Source: Arctic95D-9 sp035967665 (GTDB taxonomy: Bacteria; Verrucomicrobiota; Verrucomicrobiia; Verrucomicrobiales; DEV007). Taken from it: a stretch of DNA of 64,000 nucleotides. The DNA is taken from assembly GCA_035967665.1 (NCBI GenBank), contig JAYWLB010000036.1:1-64000 (forward strand), given 5' to 3'. Positions 42,635 to 50,802 of this stretch are shown here, piece by piece. The notes below the pieces were generated by a model, which worked only from the letters and a program-made list of their open reading frames with translations, did no database searches and was not told where the DNA came from. Within the stretch, counting starts at the first letter, position 1. Each line of letters begins with the position of its first letter. Made by a program: the position numbers and the translations under genes.

Positions 42635-45600
42635 TTCGTACCACTTTAATTCTAATTTTCTCAGCCTTCAGCGCGTCCCTCGCTTCGGGCAAAGACGCGG
42701 CCGCGCTGAAGTTTTTCGAGACCAGCGTCCGCCCTCTTCTCGCGGCGGAATGCTATGACTGCCACGGGCCTGAAAAAGCCAAGAGCGGACTTCGTCTCGA
42801 TCACCTTGACCTTATTCTCGAAGGTGGAGACACCGGCCCTGCCCTCGTCCCCGGCAAAGTCGAAGAGTCACTGCTCATCGAAGCGGTAAGACGTGACGAT
42901 CCCGACTTCGCGATGCCACCGAAAAAGGAACTCAGCGCCGATCAGGTCGCCATTCTTGAAAAGTGGATCGCCACCGGAGCGATCTGGCCTGAAGAAACTC
43001 TCACCAAATCAGAAACCGATGAACACGGCTTTACCGATGAGGACCGGAAATGGTGGGCCGTTCAGCCGGTTCGCGATGTCGCAGTCCCGGCGATTAATGA
43101 AGAGGACAAAAAGTGGGCCCACAACGAGATCGATCATTTCATTTTAAGAAAACTGAATGAAGCGAAACTCGATCCCTCATCGGCCGCCAGCCCCGAGGAA
43201 CTGGTGAGACGCATTTATCTGGATCTCCACGGATTGATCCCGACCGCTGAACAAGCTGCCGCTTTTGTGACCGCTCACAAAAAGGATTCCGCGAAGGCAA
43301 CGGCCGAACTGGTCGAAGAGCTTCTCGCCAGTCCGCGCTACGGGGAACGCTGGGGCCAGCATTGGCTTGATGTCGTTCGCTACGCGGAAAGCGATGGATA
43401 CCGCGCCGACAGCTTCCGCCCCGGGACCTGGCGCTACCGTGACTACGTGATCAACGCTTTCAATGAAGACAAGCCCTACAACGAGTTTGTCAAAGAACAG
43501 CTCGCCGCTGACGAATTCGCCGAAAACGACCCTGACAAGTTCATCGCCACAGCCTTCCTGAGACTCGGCATTTACGAGTGGAATCAGCGCAATGCCAAGA
43601 TGCAGTGGGATCTCATCATGACAGAAATGACGAACGTTACCGGCGAGGCGCTTCTCGGAATCGGTATCGGTTGCGCCCAGTGTCACGACCACAAGTTCGA
43701 TCCTATTCTCCAGAAAGACTACTTCGCGATGCAGGCCTTTCTCAATGGAACCTGGTGGCCGGAGAACCGGGTTCTCGCCAGTGACGAAGAGAAGGCGGCT
43801 CACGCTGAACAACTCAAAAAGTGGGAAACCGCAGCGGCTGATATCCTGACACGCCTTGAGGAAATGAAGAAACCTAAGATCGAGAGTTCGATCAATGGTG
43901 TCGTAAAACAGTTTCCGGAGGATGTTAAGGCGATCTACAACACTCCCGCGGAGGAACGGACCACCTACGAAGAACAAATCGCCCAAATGGTTCAACGCCA
44001 GGTGGACTACAGTCACGTTAGAATTGATTGGAAAAAGGAATTTGCGAAGGATGAAAAGAAAGCGGCTGAATACGAAAAGCTGACTACCGAACTGGCGAAA
44101 TTCGACAAACTCAAACCCGCCGATCTCCCCCTCGGATTCGTCAGCGTCGATGTCGGCACAACCCCTGCGGAGACCAAGCTGCACAAGCGCGACAAGACGC
44201 AGGTGATCGAACCCGCCTTCCTCACACTGCTCGGGCAACCCGCTCCTGAAATCAAACCGACAGAAGATTCATCAGGTCGCCGCCTCGCTCTCGCCAACTG
44301 GATTGCCAGCGAAGACAATCCGCTTTCAACCCGGGTGATCACGAACCGGATCTGGCAACACCATTTCGGCAGCGGACTCGTTCCCACTCCGAACGATTTC
44401 GGCAGGCTCGGCGAAGAACCAAGCCACCCCGAATTGCTCGACTGGCTTACCAAAAAGTTCGTGCAGGGAGGCTGGAAAATGAAACCGCTCCACCGCCTCA
44501 TCATGAACAGCGCCGCCTATCAGCAAACAGCGCGACGCGAGCCAACCAGTGTTGAGGACATCGCCGACTCTGCGAATCGACTCCTCTGGCGCTACCCTCC
44601 CCAGCGTCTCGATGCCGGCCAAATTCGCGACGCCATGCTCGTTGCCTCAGGAGAATTAGTGGACCGCGACGGTGGTCCATCCGTGAGCGGCTCCACTCCG
44701 GCCCGCAGCATCTACGTGAAGAAAATTCGCAACACCAAAGACCCCATGATCGGGAACTTTGATGCACCTTCCGGGTTCAGTTCAGAACCGAATCGACTCG
44801 CGACCACCACCGCGAACCAGTCGCTTCTCCTCGTAAACGGCGAATGGGTCATTTCCCGCTCTAAAGCATTCGCAAAGCAGCTCCTCGCCAACGGAGGAAA
44901 GGTCGGCACTGACGAAATCAAACAGGCCTACCGGATGGCCTACAACCGCGAAGCAGAGGAAAGTGAGATCAATGATGCTCTCGAATTCATCGAGTCGCAG
45001 AAAGGAACCCTTCCCGAAGCTCCGCCGAAGCCTTTCAAATATCCCAACGACAACGGACTCCGTCCCATCGCACAGAAATTCGCGAAGGCATCCGGAGTCG
45101 AACTGGGAAGCAGCTCGCTCTGGCTTCAGCCCGGAAGCCGCTTTGAAAAACTGCAGGCAACCGGAGTCACTCTTCCGGATGATCACTTCACCATTGAAAC
45201 CGTCGCGAGCATCGATTCGATCTACAAAGATGCCTCGGTTAACACCCTCGTGAGCCAGTGGTCCGGCGGGACCACCAGCAACGGTTGGGGGCTTGGAGTC
45301 ACCAGTGAGAAGTCAGGATACGATCCACGCAATCTCATCGTTCAAATTGTGGGCGACGACTTCCAGGGAAACCGGATCTACGAAGTAGTGGCGTCGGATC
45401 TCCGCGTTCCACTCGACACACCGGTCTACATCGCTGCGTCAATTTCAGCGGTTCCTTCCAATGGTGATCCCACTAAAGGGAGCATCACCTTTTACCTCAA
45501 AGATCTTTCCGATCCCAAAGCGGAACTCCAAACCGTAACGGTGCCGCACCAGGTCGTTGGCGGGCTCACTCCGAAAGCCGGATCAAAGCTTCTTGTAGGT

Positions 45601-45888
45601 GGGCGAGGTCAGCATCACCACTACTGGGACGGACAGATCGCACGCATCGCCCTCCACTCCGGAGCGGCGCCGAAGATCACAGCCATGTTTGCCCCCGCCG
45701 GTGAGACGAAAACGCTTATCGACTGGAAGTTCAACGAACTCACCGATGGCCTTCCCGCGCTCCAGTCCGCCTGGATCAAAGCCGCTCCGGAAGCCGCACC
45801 GACCACGTATCCGCCCGAACTGTTCAACGCCGTTTCCGACTTCTGTCACGCGCTTCTCAACTCTAACGAATTCCTCTACCAGCACTAA
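42631..45888 (+). CDS. PSCyt1-DUF1549-DUF1553 secreted cytochrome c-like protein with LamG insertion
   Basis: 1085 aa from the ATG overlapping the upstream stop (ATGA), with a signal peptide (TTLILIFSAFSASLASG). The first heme site is CYDCHG (41-46, planctomycete cytochrome PSCyt1). DUF1549 follows and contains a second heme-like site in GCAQCHDHKFDPI. DUF1553 (PSD1) spans RRLALANWIASEDNPLSTRV to QTARREPTS and ends with the family C-terminus CHALLNSNEFLY. A concanavalin-like LamG domain of about 180 residues (FEKLQATGVTL to HYWDGQIARIAL) is inserted before that end. The family is thought to work in extracellular oxidation of complex substrates; function is unproven. Confidence 0.92.
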   Translation: MIRTTLILIFSAFSASLASGKDAAALKFFETSVRPLLAAECYDCHGPEKAKSGLRLDHLDLILEGGDTGPALVPGKVEESLLIEAVRRDDPDFAMPPKKELSADQVAILEKWIATGAIWPEETLTKSETDEHGFTDEDRKWWAVQPVRDVAVPAINEEDKKWAHNEIDHFILRKLNEAKLDPSSAASPEELVRRIYLDLHGLIPTAEQAAAFVTAHKKDSAKATAELVEELLASPRYGERWGQHWLDVVRYAESDGYRADSFRPGTWRYRDYVINAFNEDKPYNEFVKEQLAADEFAENDPDKFIATAFLRLGIYEWNQRNAKMQWDLIMTEMTNVTGEALLGIGIGCAQCHDHKFDPILQKDYFAMQAFLNGTWWPENRVLASDEEKAAHAEQLKKWETAAADILTRLEEMKKPKIESSINGVVKQFPEDVKAIYNTPAEERTTYEEQIAQMVQRQVDYSHVRIDWKKEFAKDEKKAAEYEKLTTELAKFDKLKPADLPLGFVSVDVGTTPAETKLHKRDKTQVIEPAFLTLLGQPAPEIKPTEDSSGRRLALANWIASEDNPLSTRVITNRIWQHHFGSGLVPTPNDFGRLGEEPSHPELLDWLTKKFVQGGWKMKPLHRLIMNSAAYQQTARREPTSVEDIADSANRLLWRYPPQRLDAGQIRDAMLVASGELVDRDGGPSVSGSTPARSIYVKKIRNTKDPMIGNFDAPSGFSSEPNRLATTTANQSLLLVNGEWVISRSKAFAKQLLANGGKVGTDEIKQAYRMAYNREAEESEINDALEFIESQKGTLPEAPPKPFKYPNDNGLRPIAQKFAKASGVELGSSSLWLQPGSRFEKLQATGVTLPDDHFTIETVASIDSIYKDASVNTLVSQWSGGTTSNGWGLGVTSEKSGYDPRNLIVQIVGDDFQGNRIYEVVASDLRVPLDTPVYIAASISAVPSNGDPTKGSITFYLKDLSDPKAELQTVTVPHQVVGGLTPKAGSKLLVGGRGQHHHYWDGQIARIALHSGAAPKITAMFAPAGETKTLIDWKFNELTDGLPALQSAWIKAAPEAAPTTYPPELFNAVSDFCHALLNSNEFLYQH

Positions 45889-45938
45889 GCGAAACCTTTC
45901 GAATTCACCTATTCCAACCTTTTACGCCCCCAAGAATC

Positions 45939-47369
45939 ATGTCCTGTAACCGAATTGACCGCCCCACGAGCCGACGCGAATTTCTGAGCCGCGCCGGCGC
46001 CGGATTTGGCTCAGTCGCCCTTTCCGCTATTACCGGGGAAAATCTCCTCGCCGGAAGCGGTGCGCCCAATCCCGTCGCCGCCAAAATCCCTCATCGCCTC
46101 GGACAGGCCAAACACGTCATTTGGTTGTTCATGGAAGGAGGCCCGAGCCACCTCGACCTTTTCGATCCCAAGCCGCTCCTGAATAAACTGGCAGGGCAGC
46201 CGCTTCCCGACAGCTTTGAAAAGCCCGTCACCGCAATGGGAGAGGCCAGCTCAAACCTCCTCGAAAGCAAACGCCAGTGGGCGCAACACGGGGAGAGCGG
46301 ACTCTGGATTTCCGACTGGCTCCCTAACCATTCCAAAATCGCGGACGAACTGTGCGTGATACGCTCCTGCGTTTCCGACGGGATCAACCACGCCGGAGGT
46401 GTCTGCCAGATGAACACCGGGTCCGTCTTCGGTGGACGCCCCTCACTGGGTTCCTGGGTCTCCTACGGTATCGGAACCGAGAACGAGAATCTCCCCGGAT
46501 TTGTTGTCATCAAAGACTCCAACACCATGGTCGTTAACGGCGCCCGGACCTGGGGTTCAGGATTCATTCCCGCCGTCCATCAGGGCAATCTTTTTGACAC
46601 CGGGGATGAGCCTATCAAGAATCTAAATAACCCCAAGGGCGTGACCGATCAACGCCAGCGCAAGAAGCTCGACTTCCTCGGAAAACTCAATCAGAAGCAC
46701 TACGGCTCCCGCGAATCCAACAGCGACCTCGATGCGCGAATCCGGAGCTACGAGCTCGCCTTCAACATGCAGGCGGAAGCCCCCGAAGCGATTGACCTCG
46801 ACAGTGAGCCCGAGCACATCAAGCAGCTCTACGGAATCGATCAGAAAGAGACTCAGATTTACGGAAAGCAGTGTCTCATGGCCCGCCGACTCGTCGAGCG
46901 CGGTGTGCGTTTTATCCAGCTCTATCACGGAGCCGGCAGCAAATGGGACAGCCATTCCAAGATGGAGGAAAACCACAGCCGCCTCTGCAACAACGTCGAT
47001 GTGCCCATCACCGGGCTGATTCAGGATCTCAAGCAGCGCGGACTTCTCGACGAGACCCTCATCATCTGGGGCGGCGAATTTGGACGCACCCCCATGAGCG
47101 AGAAAGGCGACGGCCGCGACCACAACCCGACCGGCTTCACGATGTGGATGGCCGGCGGCGGCGTCAAAGGCGGACAAACCATCGGCGCCACCGATGAACT
47201 CGGGCTCTATGCGGTCGAAGACAAAATGCACGTCCACGACATTCACGCCACGACGATGGGTCTCCTGGGACTCGATCACACCGAGGTGGTCTACATGCAC
47301 AAGGGAAGGCCCGAACGGGTTGACCTGAATGAAGGCCATGTGAATGAAAAGATTTTCAAGTCCACCTAG
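45939..47369 (+). CDS. DUF1501 protein with Tat leader
   Basis: 476 aa starting with a twin-arginine leader (TSRREFLSRAGAGFGSVALSA). The DUF1501 pattern is clear: AKHVIWLFMEGGPSHLDLFDPKP, then LCVIRSCVSDGINHAGGVCQMN, then GVRFIQLYHGAGSKWDSHS and IWGGEFGRTPMSEKGDGRDHNP. The fold resembles alkaline phosphatase/sulfatase-type metal hydrolases, but no substrate is known. In PVC genomes it nearly always follows a DUF1549/DUF1553 protein, and here it begins 50 bp after that gene, in the same ECF-linked operon. Confidence 0.93.
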   Translation: MSCNRIDRPTSRREFLSRAGAGFGSVALSAITGENLLAGSGAPNPVAAKIPHRLGQAKHVIWLFMEGGPSHLDLFDPKPLLNKLAGQPLPDSFEKPVTAMGEASSNLLESKRQWAQHGESGLWISDWLPNHSKIADELCVIRSCVSDGINHAGGVCQMNTGSVFGGRPSLGSWVSYGIGTENENLPGFVVIKDSNTMVVNGARTWGSGFIPAVHQGNLFDTGDEPIKNLNNPKGVTDQRQRKKLDFLGKLNQKHYGSRESNSDLDARIRSYELAFNMQAEAPEAIDLDSEPEHIKQLYGIDQKETQIYGKQCLMARRLVERGVRFIQLYHGAGSKWDSHSKMEENHSRLCNNVDVPITGLIQDLKQRGLLDETLIIWGGEFGRTPMSEKGDGRDHNPTGFTMWMAGGGVKGGQTIGATDELGLYAVEDKMHVHDIHATTMGLLGLDHTEVVYMHKGRPERVDLNEGHVNEKIFKST

Positions 47370-47436
47370 CCTTCCGCCTGAAACAGGGCGCTCAGCATTT
47401 GCCCCGATGGCTCACGCCATTGTTCAATGAGCGCCC

Positions 47437-47694
47437 CTACTCGATACTCTCCTTAGCCCAGGCGAGCGCTTTCTCGAAACTGCAGTTTTCGAGAAAGTGA
47501 TTAAGTCGATTGTGCATCACGCCGCGATTCGCCTCGTGGAAAGCCATGATCGCTTCGGATACCGACTGGAGCTCTTTCAACTGTCGCTCAGGATCCGACT
47601 CCCGCATTTCGGCGTCGCCGATGACAACAAGTCGACGCTCTAACATTCCGATCAGTTCAGTCAATTGCCCGTTATTCAGTCCGCCTTGATTCAT
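47437..47694 (-). CDS. Small helical protein of unknown function
   Basis: 85 aa with no signal peptide or membrane segment. It is charged and helix-rich (LTELIGMLERRLVVIGD, LQSVSEAIMAFHEANRGVM, FEKALAWAKESIE). I do not recognise a family. The coherent amphipathic pattern and clean ATG support it as a real gene. Its start lies 10 bp from an inverted repeat of the CAACAGGGTT family that also precedes an oxidoreductase and a sulfatase gene, so it may share their regulation. Confidence 0.65.
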   Translation of the reverse strand: MNQGGLNNGQLTELIGMLERRLVVIGDAEMRESDPERQLKELQSVSEAIMAFHEANRGVMHNRLNHFLENCSFEKALAWAKESIE

Positions 47695-47704
47695 CCCTCA
47701 AACT

Positions 47705-47737
47705 CAACAGGGTTAGGTCACCCAGTCAACCCTGTTT
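47705..47737. repeat. Inverted repeat CAACAGGGTT-N13-AACCCTGTTT, copy 3
   Basis: Arms at 47705-47714 and 47728-47737 with one mismatch at the outer end and a 13-nt spacer, identical in length to the copies at 7275-7307 and 17108-17140. The left arm is followed by AGGTC, also present beside the inverted arm at 17126-17140 on the opposite strand. It lies directly upstream of the small helical protein gene. Confidence 0.75.
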
Positions 47738-47767
47738 GGTCTTGCCGGAAGCAGAAAAACGCGGCAA

Positions 47768-48238
47768 TCACTTCTTCGCAATGTAGGGAAATTTCCCGAC
47801 GATTTCGTCGAAGAGTTCATCCGAATCCGCAGAGACGGCGAAGATGTAAGCGCCATTCTGCCACGCCTGAATTCGCCCTGAGCTGCCGCTGCCGCGAGCG
47901 CTCCAGACCCCGTTGAATTTCCCGCTGACCTTGCTGTTGTATCCGGTCTCGAGGAGCGGCACCACCGACTCTTTGAAGTAAGTATCGAGCGCTTCCTGAC
48001 TGGAACACTGAACCATGAGAATCGAGGCGCTCTCACCATAGGTAAATCTCGCGCCGTTGTAGGTCGCAGCATCGAGTTCGAGCTTTGCTGAGCGCACCTT
48101 CTCCCCTCCGATATCGGCCGGGATGATATCCGAATACTTTTCCTCTCCGGTCGGGGCCGGAAATGCCGTGTTGTAGCTATTGCCACAGGATGAAAGGAGA
48201 AAAGCGACAGCACAAAGAAGCGGAACATGGAATTTCAT
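47768..48238 (-). CDS. Uncharacterised lipoprotein
   Basis: 156 aa with a lipoprotein signal peptide (MKFHVPLLCAVAFLLSSC, lipobox LSSC, Cys18). The mature part has beta-rich stretches with alternating hydrophobics (ASILMVQCSSQEALDTYF, GAYIFAVSADSDELFDEIV) and looks like a small compact alpha/beta domain. I do not recognise a family. It is on the same strand and upstream of the 85-aa gene, separated by the inverted repeat; it is divergent from the MGMT-like gene. Confidence 0.75.
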   Translation of the reverse strand: MKFHVPLLCAVAFLLSSCGNSYNTAFPAPTGEEKYSDIIPADIGGEKVRSAKLELDAATYNGARFTYGESASILMVQCSSQEALDTYFKESVVPLLETGYNSKVSGKFNGVWSARGSGSSGRIQAWQNGAYIFAVSADSDELFDEIVGKFPYIAKK

Positions 48239-48329
48239 AAAAAGGAGACGAATCAGATCCCCGCTTAAGCGGTCGACCTTTAATCCCGATGTTGCACCTC
48301 CTCCTCCCCTTCGTTAAGCTCAGTCATCC

Positions 48330-48665
48330 ATGGAAGTCCATCGCCCACCAACCGAATTTGAGAGAAAGGTCTTCGATGCCCTTCATCTCATTCCGCGCGG
48401 GAAGGTAACGACCTACGGCCTCCTCGGTCAGTACATCGGCTGCCGGTCACCGCGTGCAATCGGTCAGGCGCTTCGACGAAATCCCTTCGCCCCCGATACC
48501 CCCTGCCATCGAGTCGTCAGCAGTGATCTCGCGATCGGAGGCTTCGCCGGCACCAAGGCAGGCGAGCCCATCGAAAGAAAACGCCGTCTCCTCGAAGCGG
48601 AAGGCGTCACCTTCTCCCCCGAAGGAAAAATCCCCGCAGAATGCTGCTACCGGTTCGATGAGTGA
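48330..48665 (+). CDS. MGMT-domain (O6-alkylguanine-DNA alkyltransferase C-terminal) protein
   Basis: 111 aa, which is just the DNA-binding domain of O6-alkylguanine-DNA alkyltransferases. The helix-turn-helix RGKVTTYGLLGQYIGCRSPRAIGQALRRN and the active site PCHRVVSSD are present; the cysteine acceptor is retained, so it is not an alkyltransferase-like protein of the Trp type. It could repair O6-alkylguanine directly or flag lesions. The N-terminal Ada/Ogt domain is absent. Its stop overlaps the start of the DUF3820 gene by 8 bp, so they are coupled. Confidence 0.87.
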   Translation: MEVHRPPTEFERKVFDALHLIPRGKVTTYGLLGQYIGCRSPRAIGQALRRNPFAPDTPCHRVVSSDLAIGGFAGTKAGEPIERKRRLLEAEGVTFSPEGKIPAECCYRFDE

Positions 48666-48924
48666 TAGAGGCGAGGAAATCGATTTGGGTGCGGTGATGA
48701 GACAGGAGCTGGCTGAGAATCTCATGGACCTTGAGCTGTATCGTATGCCTTTCGGGCGCTATCAGAATCGTTTCATCCACACCCTCCCCTACGAGTACCT
48801 GCACTGGTTTCTCGAAAAAGGCGGAGGCTTTCCGAGCGGACGACTTGGCGAACTGATGGAGTTCGTCTATCACACGAAGGCGAGCGGATCGGAAATCGTC
48901 TTTTCCAAACTCCGGCGCCACTGA
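48658..48924 (+). CDS. DUF3820-family small protein
   Basis: 88 aa from the ATG at 48658 inside the end of the MGMT-like gene. The conserved signature is YRMPFGRYQNRFIHTLPYEYLHWFLEKGG-type; the core MPFGRYQNRF and PYEYLHWF, followed by FPSGRLGELMEFVY, matches DUF3820 (PF12843). Function is unknown; some members sit next to nucleases or exonuclease domains. Coupling to an MGMT-domain gene hints at a nucleic-acid-related task. It abuts the convergent receiver-like gene with no gap at all (48924/48925). Confidence 0.82.
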   Translation: MSDRGEEIDLGAVMRQELAENLMDLELYRMPFGRYQNRFIHTLPYEYLHWFLEKGGGFPSGRLGELMEFVYHTKASGSEIVFSKLRRH

Positions 48925-49815
48925 TCACTTCACGGTGGGATCGCGAACTTCGAAAATATCATCAACCGATTTGAGCAGCCGGTCGATCCGGATCGGCTTG
49001 CTGATCGAATCTTTGACCCGCGCATCACGGGCCAGCTCGGGCGGCAGTTGAGGATCTGATTTCTCACGAATAAAGACCACCCCGGGAGCCAGCGATCTCT
49101 GCGCCCTGCCATTCGCATACGCTTTCGAAATCAATTCATAGAGCATTGCACCGCTCAGCTCGCCGACCTGCATCGCAAAGAAAAATCGTCTGAAAGGCTT
49201 CTGCAACGCCAACTCAAAAGCACGTACTGGATCGGACGTCGTATCAACCTCCGCCTCTGTAAAATTCTCGAGCGTCTCCCGAATCAGGCGCGAGGTGGAA
49301 GTAACTCCATGAGCAACGAGAATTCGATTCCCCGCATCCCGCCCCTCTTCAGGTGGCTCCGGAACGGAGTCAGGAGTGGGTTCCGGTCCCATTGAGATGG
49401 CCGTGGCGAAAAAGGATTCCGCACCCTCAAGCTCTTCGAAAACAGACGGACTGATTTCGCTTTCCTCATCATTCCCGCTGACCGGCTCAACGACGGCATC
49501 CTCCCCCGGAACAGCCTCGAGCGGAAGACTGATCTCCGGCTCAGTCCCGTCAACGTCTTCACTGACAGCAGGATCGGGATCCTCAATTTTCAGCCAGGGA
49601 GCGGGAGACAAACGAATTTTTGAAGTGTCCTCGAGCGGCCTCTCAACAACCGCTTCAGAAGCGGCTTCCTCCTGAACCGCTTCTTCTGCAGCAGGCTCGG
49701 GGCTCTCCGCTGGAGGGTCGGGTAAATGAGCAGGCTCGGCCTCCTTTTCCGGTGCCGGTATCTGCGAAGCAACACTTCTCAGCGTCCTCCATTTGCGTTC
49801 AGTTTTTCTCTCCAT
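48925..49815 (-). CDS. Degenerate response-regulator receiver protein with acidic N-terminal extension
   Basis: 296 aa. Residues 1-165 are low-complexity, Pro/Glu/Ala-rich and strongly acidic, probably disordered. Residues about 170-290 have a receiver-like fold: RILVAHGVTSTSRLIRETLENF, EVDTTSDPVRAFELAL, then RRFFFAMQVGELSG where the phospho-acceptor aspartate is expected but absent, and KDSISKPIRIDRLLKSVDDIF with the conserved Lys-Pro. It is thus likely a pseudo-receiver that signals without phosphorylation, or a scaffold. No output domain is present. Confidence 0.72.
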   Translation of the reverse strand: MERKTERKWRTLRSVASQIPAPEKEAEPAHLPDPPAESPEPAAEEAVQEEAASEAVVERPLEDTSKIRLSPAPWLKIEDPDPAVSEDVDGTEPEISLPLEAVPGEDAVVEPVSGNDEESEISPSVFEELEGAESFFATAISMGPEPTPDSVPEPPEEGRDAGNRILVAHGVTSTSRLIRETLENFTEAEVDTTSDPVRAFELALQKPFRRFFFAMQVGELSGAMLYELISKAYANGRAQRSLAPGVVFIREKSDPQLPPELARDARVKDSISKPIRIDRLLKSVDDIFEVRDPTVK

Positions 49816-49897
49816 CGAGCGGATTCAGTCTCTTCCCGTGAGAACATAGCCTAAAAACCATAATTTTGGAACTGTTCGGTTTTCAAAGATCGCGGGG

Positions 49898-50716
49898 CTA
49901 CATCATGAGCCCCAGAAACTCCCAGCAAGCGGACTGAATATCTTTGAATCCCCGTCCCTGCGGGATCAGGTAAATGGAAACGAATGAAAGCGGGACGGAC
50001 CGGAAATCGGCCGGAACCGGAATCAGGGTCATGTCGTGCTTTTGAGCTTCATGCAAGGCTCTCCTCAGGTGGGAAGCGGAACTGCAGATCCCGACGCGTT
50101 TCCACTCAGGGTGCGCCTCGAGCAAAGCGGCAACTTCAACGAGCTCCTCCGCGGTCGTTCTCGGTTGATCCCGCTCGATGATCACATCCGCAGGCACCCC
50201 GAGCGATTGCCAGATCTCCGACGTCTCGCGGGAGAGCAGCCGGTCATCTCCAATCTCGGTGATACTCCGCCCCGTCGTAATCAGTGTTCTCACTTTACCC
50301 TCCCGATACAAAAACAACGGACGCAGCAGCCGATCACCAATCGACCCGACGACGGGCTTCCCGCCGGGAGACAATCGTGTCCCGCCTCCGAGGACAACCA
50401 CCGCATCGAGCGGCTCAGTGACCTCCTCGAAAGCATAAAGCGGTGCCTCGAGAATTCGCAAAAGACCATTACCAAGGTAGGGACTCCCTGCGAGTCCGAA
50501 TCCCAGCCAGAGCATCGCAAAAGCAGATCTGAGCTTTATCGAAATACCCGGCCGGAAAATTCCCGCGAAAAGCGCCGCCCAGATCATTCCCGCCGGCATC
50601 AGAAAAAGTGCGACGACCTTTTTCGCCACCAGCGTATTCTTACTCAGCAAAACCAGAACAAGAACCAATGCGACAACCGCAAAAATCGGAGAGAAACGGC
50701 GAATACGGGATTTCAT
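49898..50716 (-). CDS. DUF218/YdcF-ElyC-like membrane protein
   Basis: 272 aa from the ATG at 50716 (MKSRIRRFSPIFAVVALVL). Two or three N-terminal transmembrane helices precede the DUF218 domain: LDAVVVLGGGTRLSPGGKPVVGS, VRTLITTGRSIT, then ERDQPRTTAEELVEV and RVGICSSASHLRRAL, matching the YdcF/ElyC family (PF02698). ElyC of Escherichia coli takes part in lipid-carrier and peptidoglycan homeostasis, and a similar envelope role is plausible here. Stands alone between convergent and co-directional neighbours. Confidence 0.88.
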   Translation of the reverse strand: MKSRIRRFSPIFAVVALVLVLVLLSKNTLVAKKVVALFLMPAGMIWAALFAGIFRPGISIKLRSAFAMLWLGFGLAGSPYLGNGLLRILEAPLYAFEEVTEPLDAVVVLGGGTRLSPGGKPVVGSIGDRLLRPLFLYREGKVRTLITTGRSITEIGDDRLLSRETSEIWQSLGVPADVIIERDQPRTTAEELVEVAALLEAHPEWKRVGICSSASHLRRALHEAQKHDMTLIPVPADFRSVPLSFVSIYLIPQGRGFKDIQSACWEFLGLMM

Positions 50717-50802
50717 AAAAAGGATGCCGTGCAGATCACACAATCACTGCGGCGGCGAAACAGATACTCCGGATTTGAGGGAAACTTTCAACGCATTTCC
50801 AG

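Noticed and set aside
43177..44238. A 353-codon open frame opposite the PSD1 protein gene
   Set aside because: Fully antisense to a strongly supported secreted cytochrome-like protein; the reading looks like a high-GC shadow with no family motifs.
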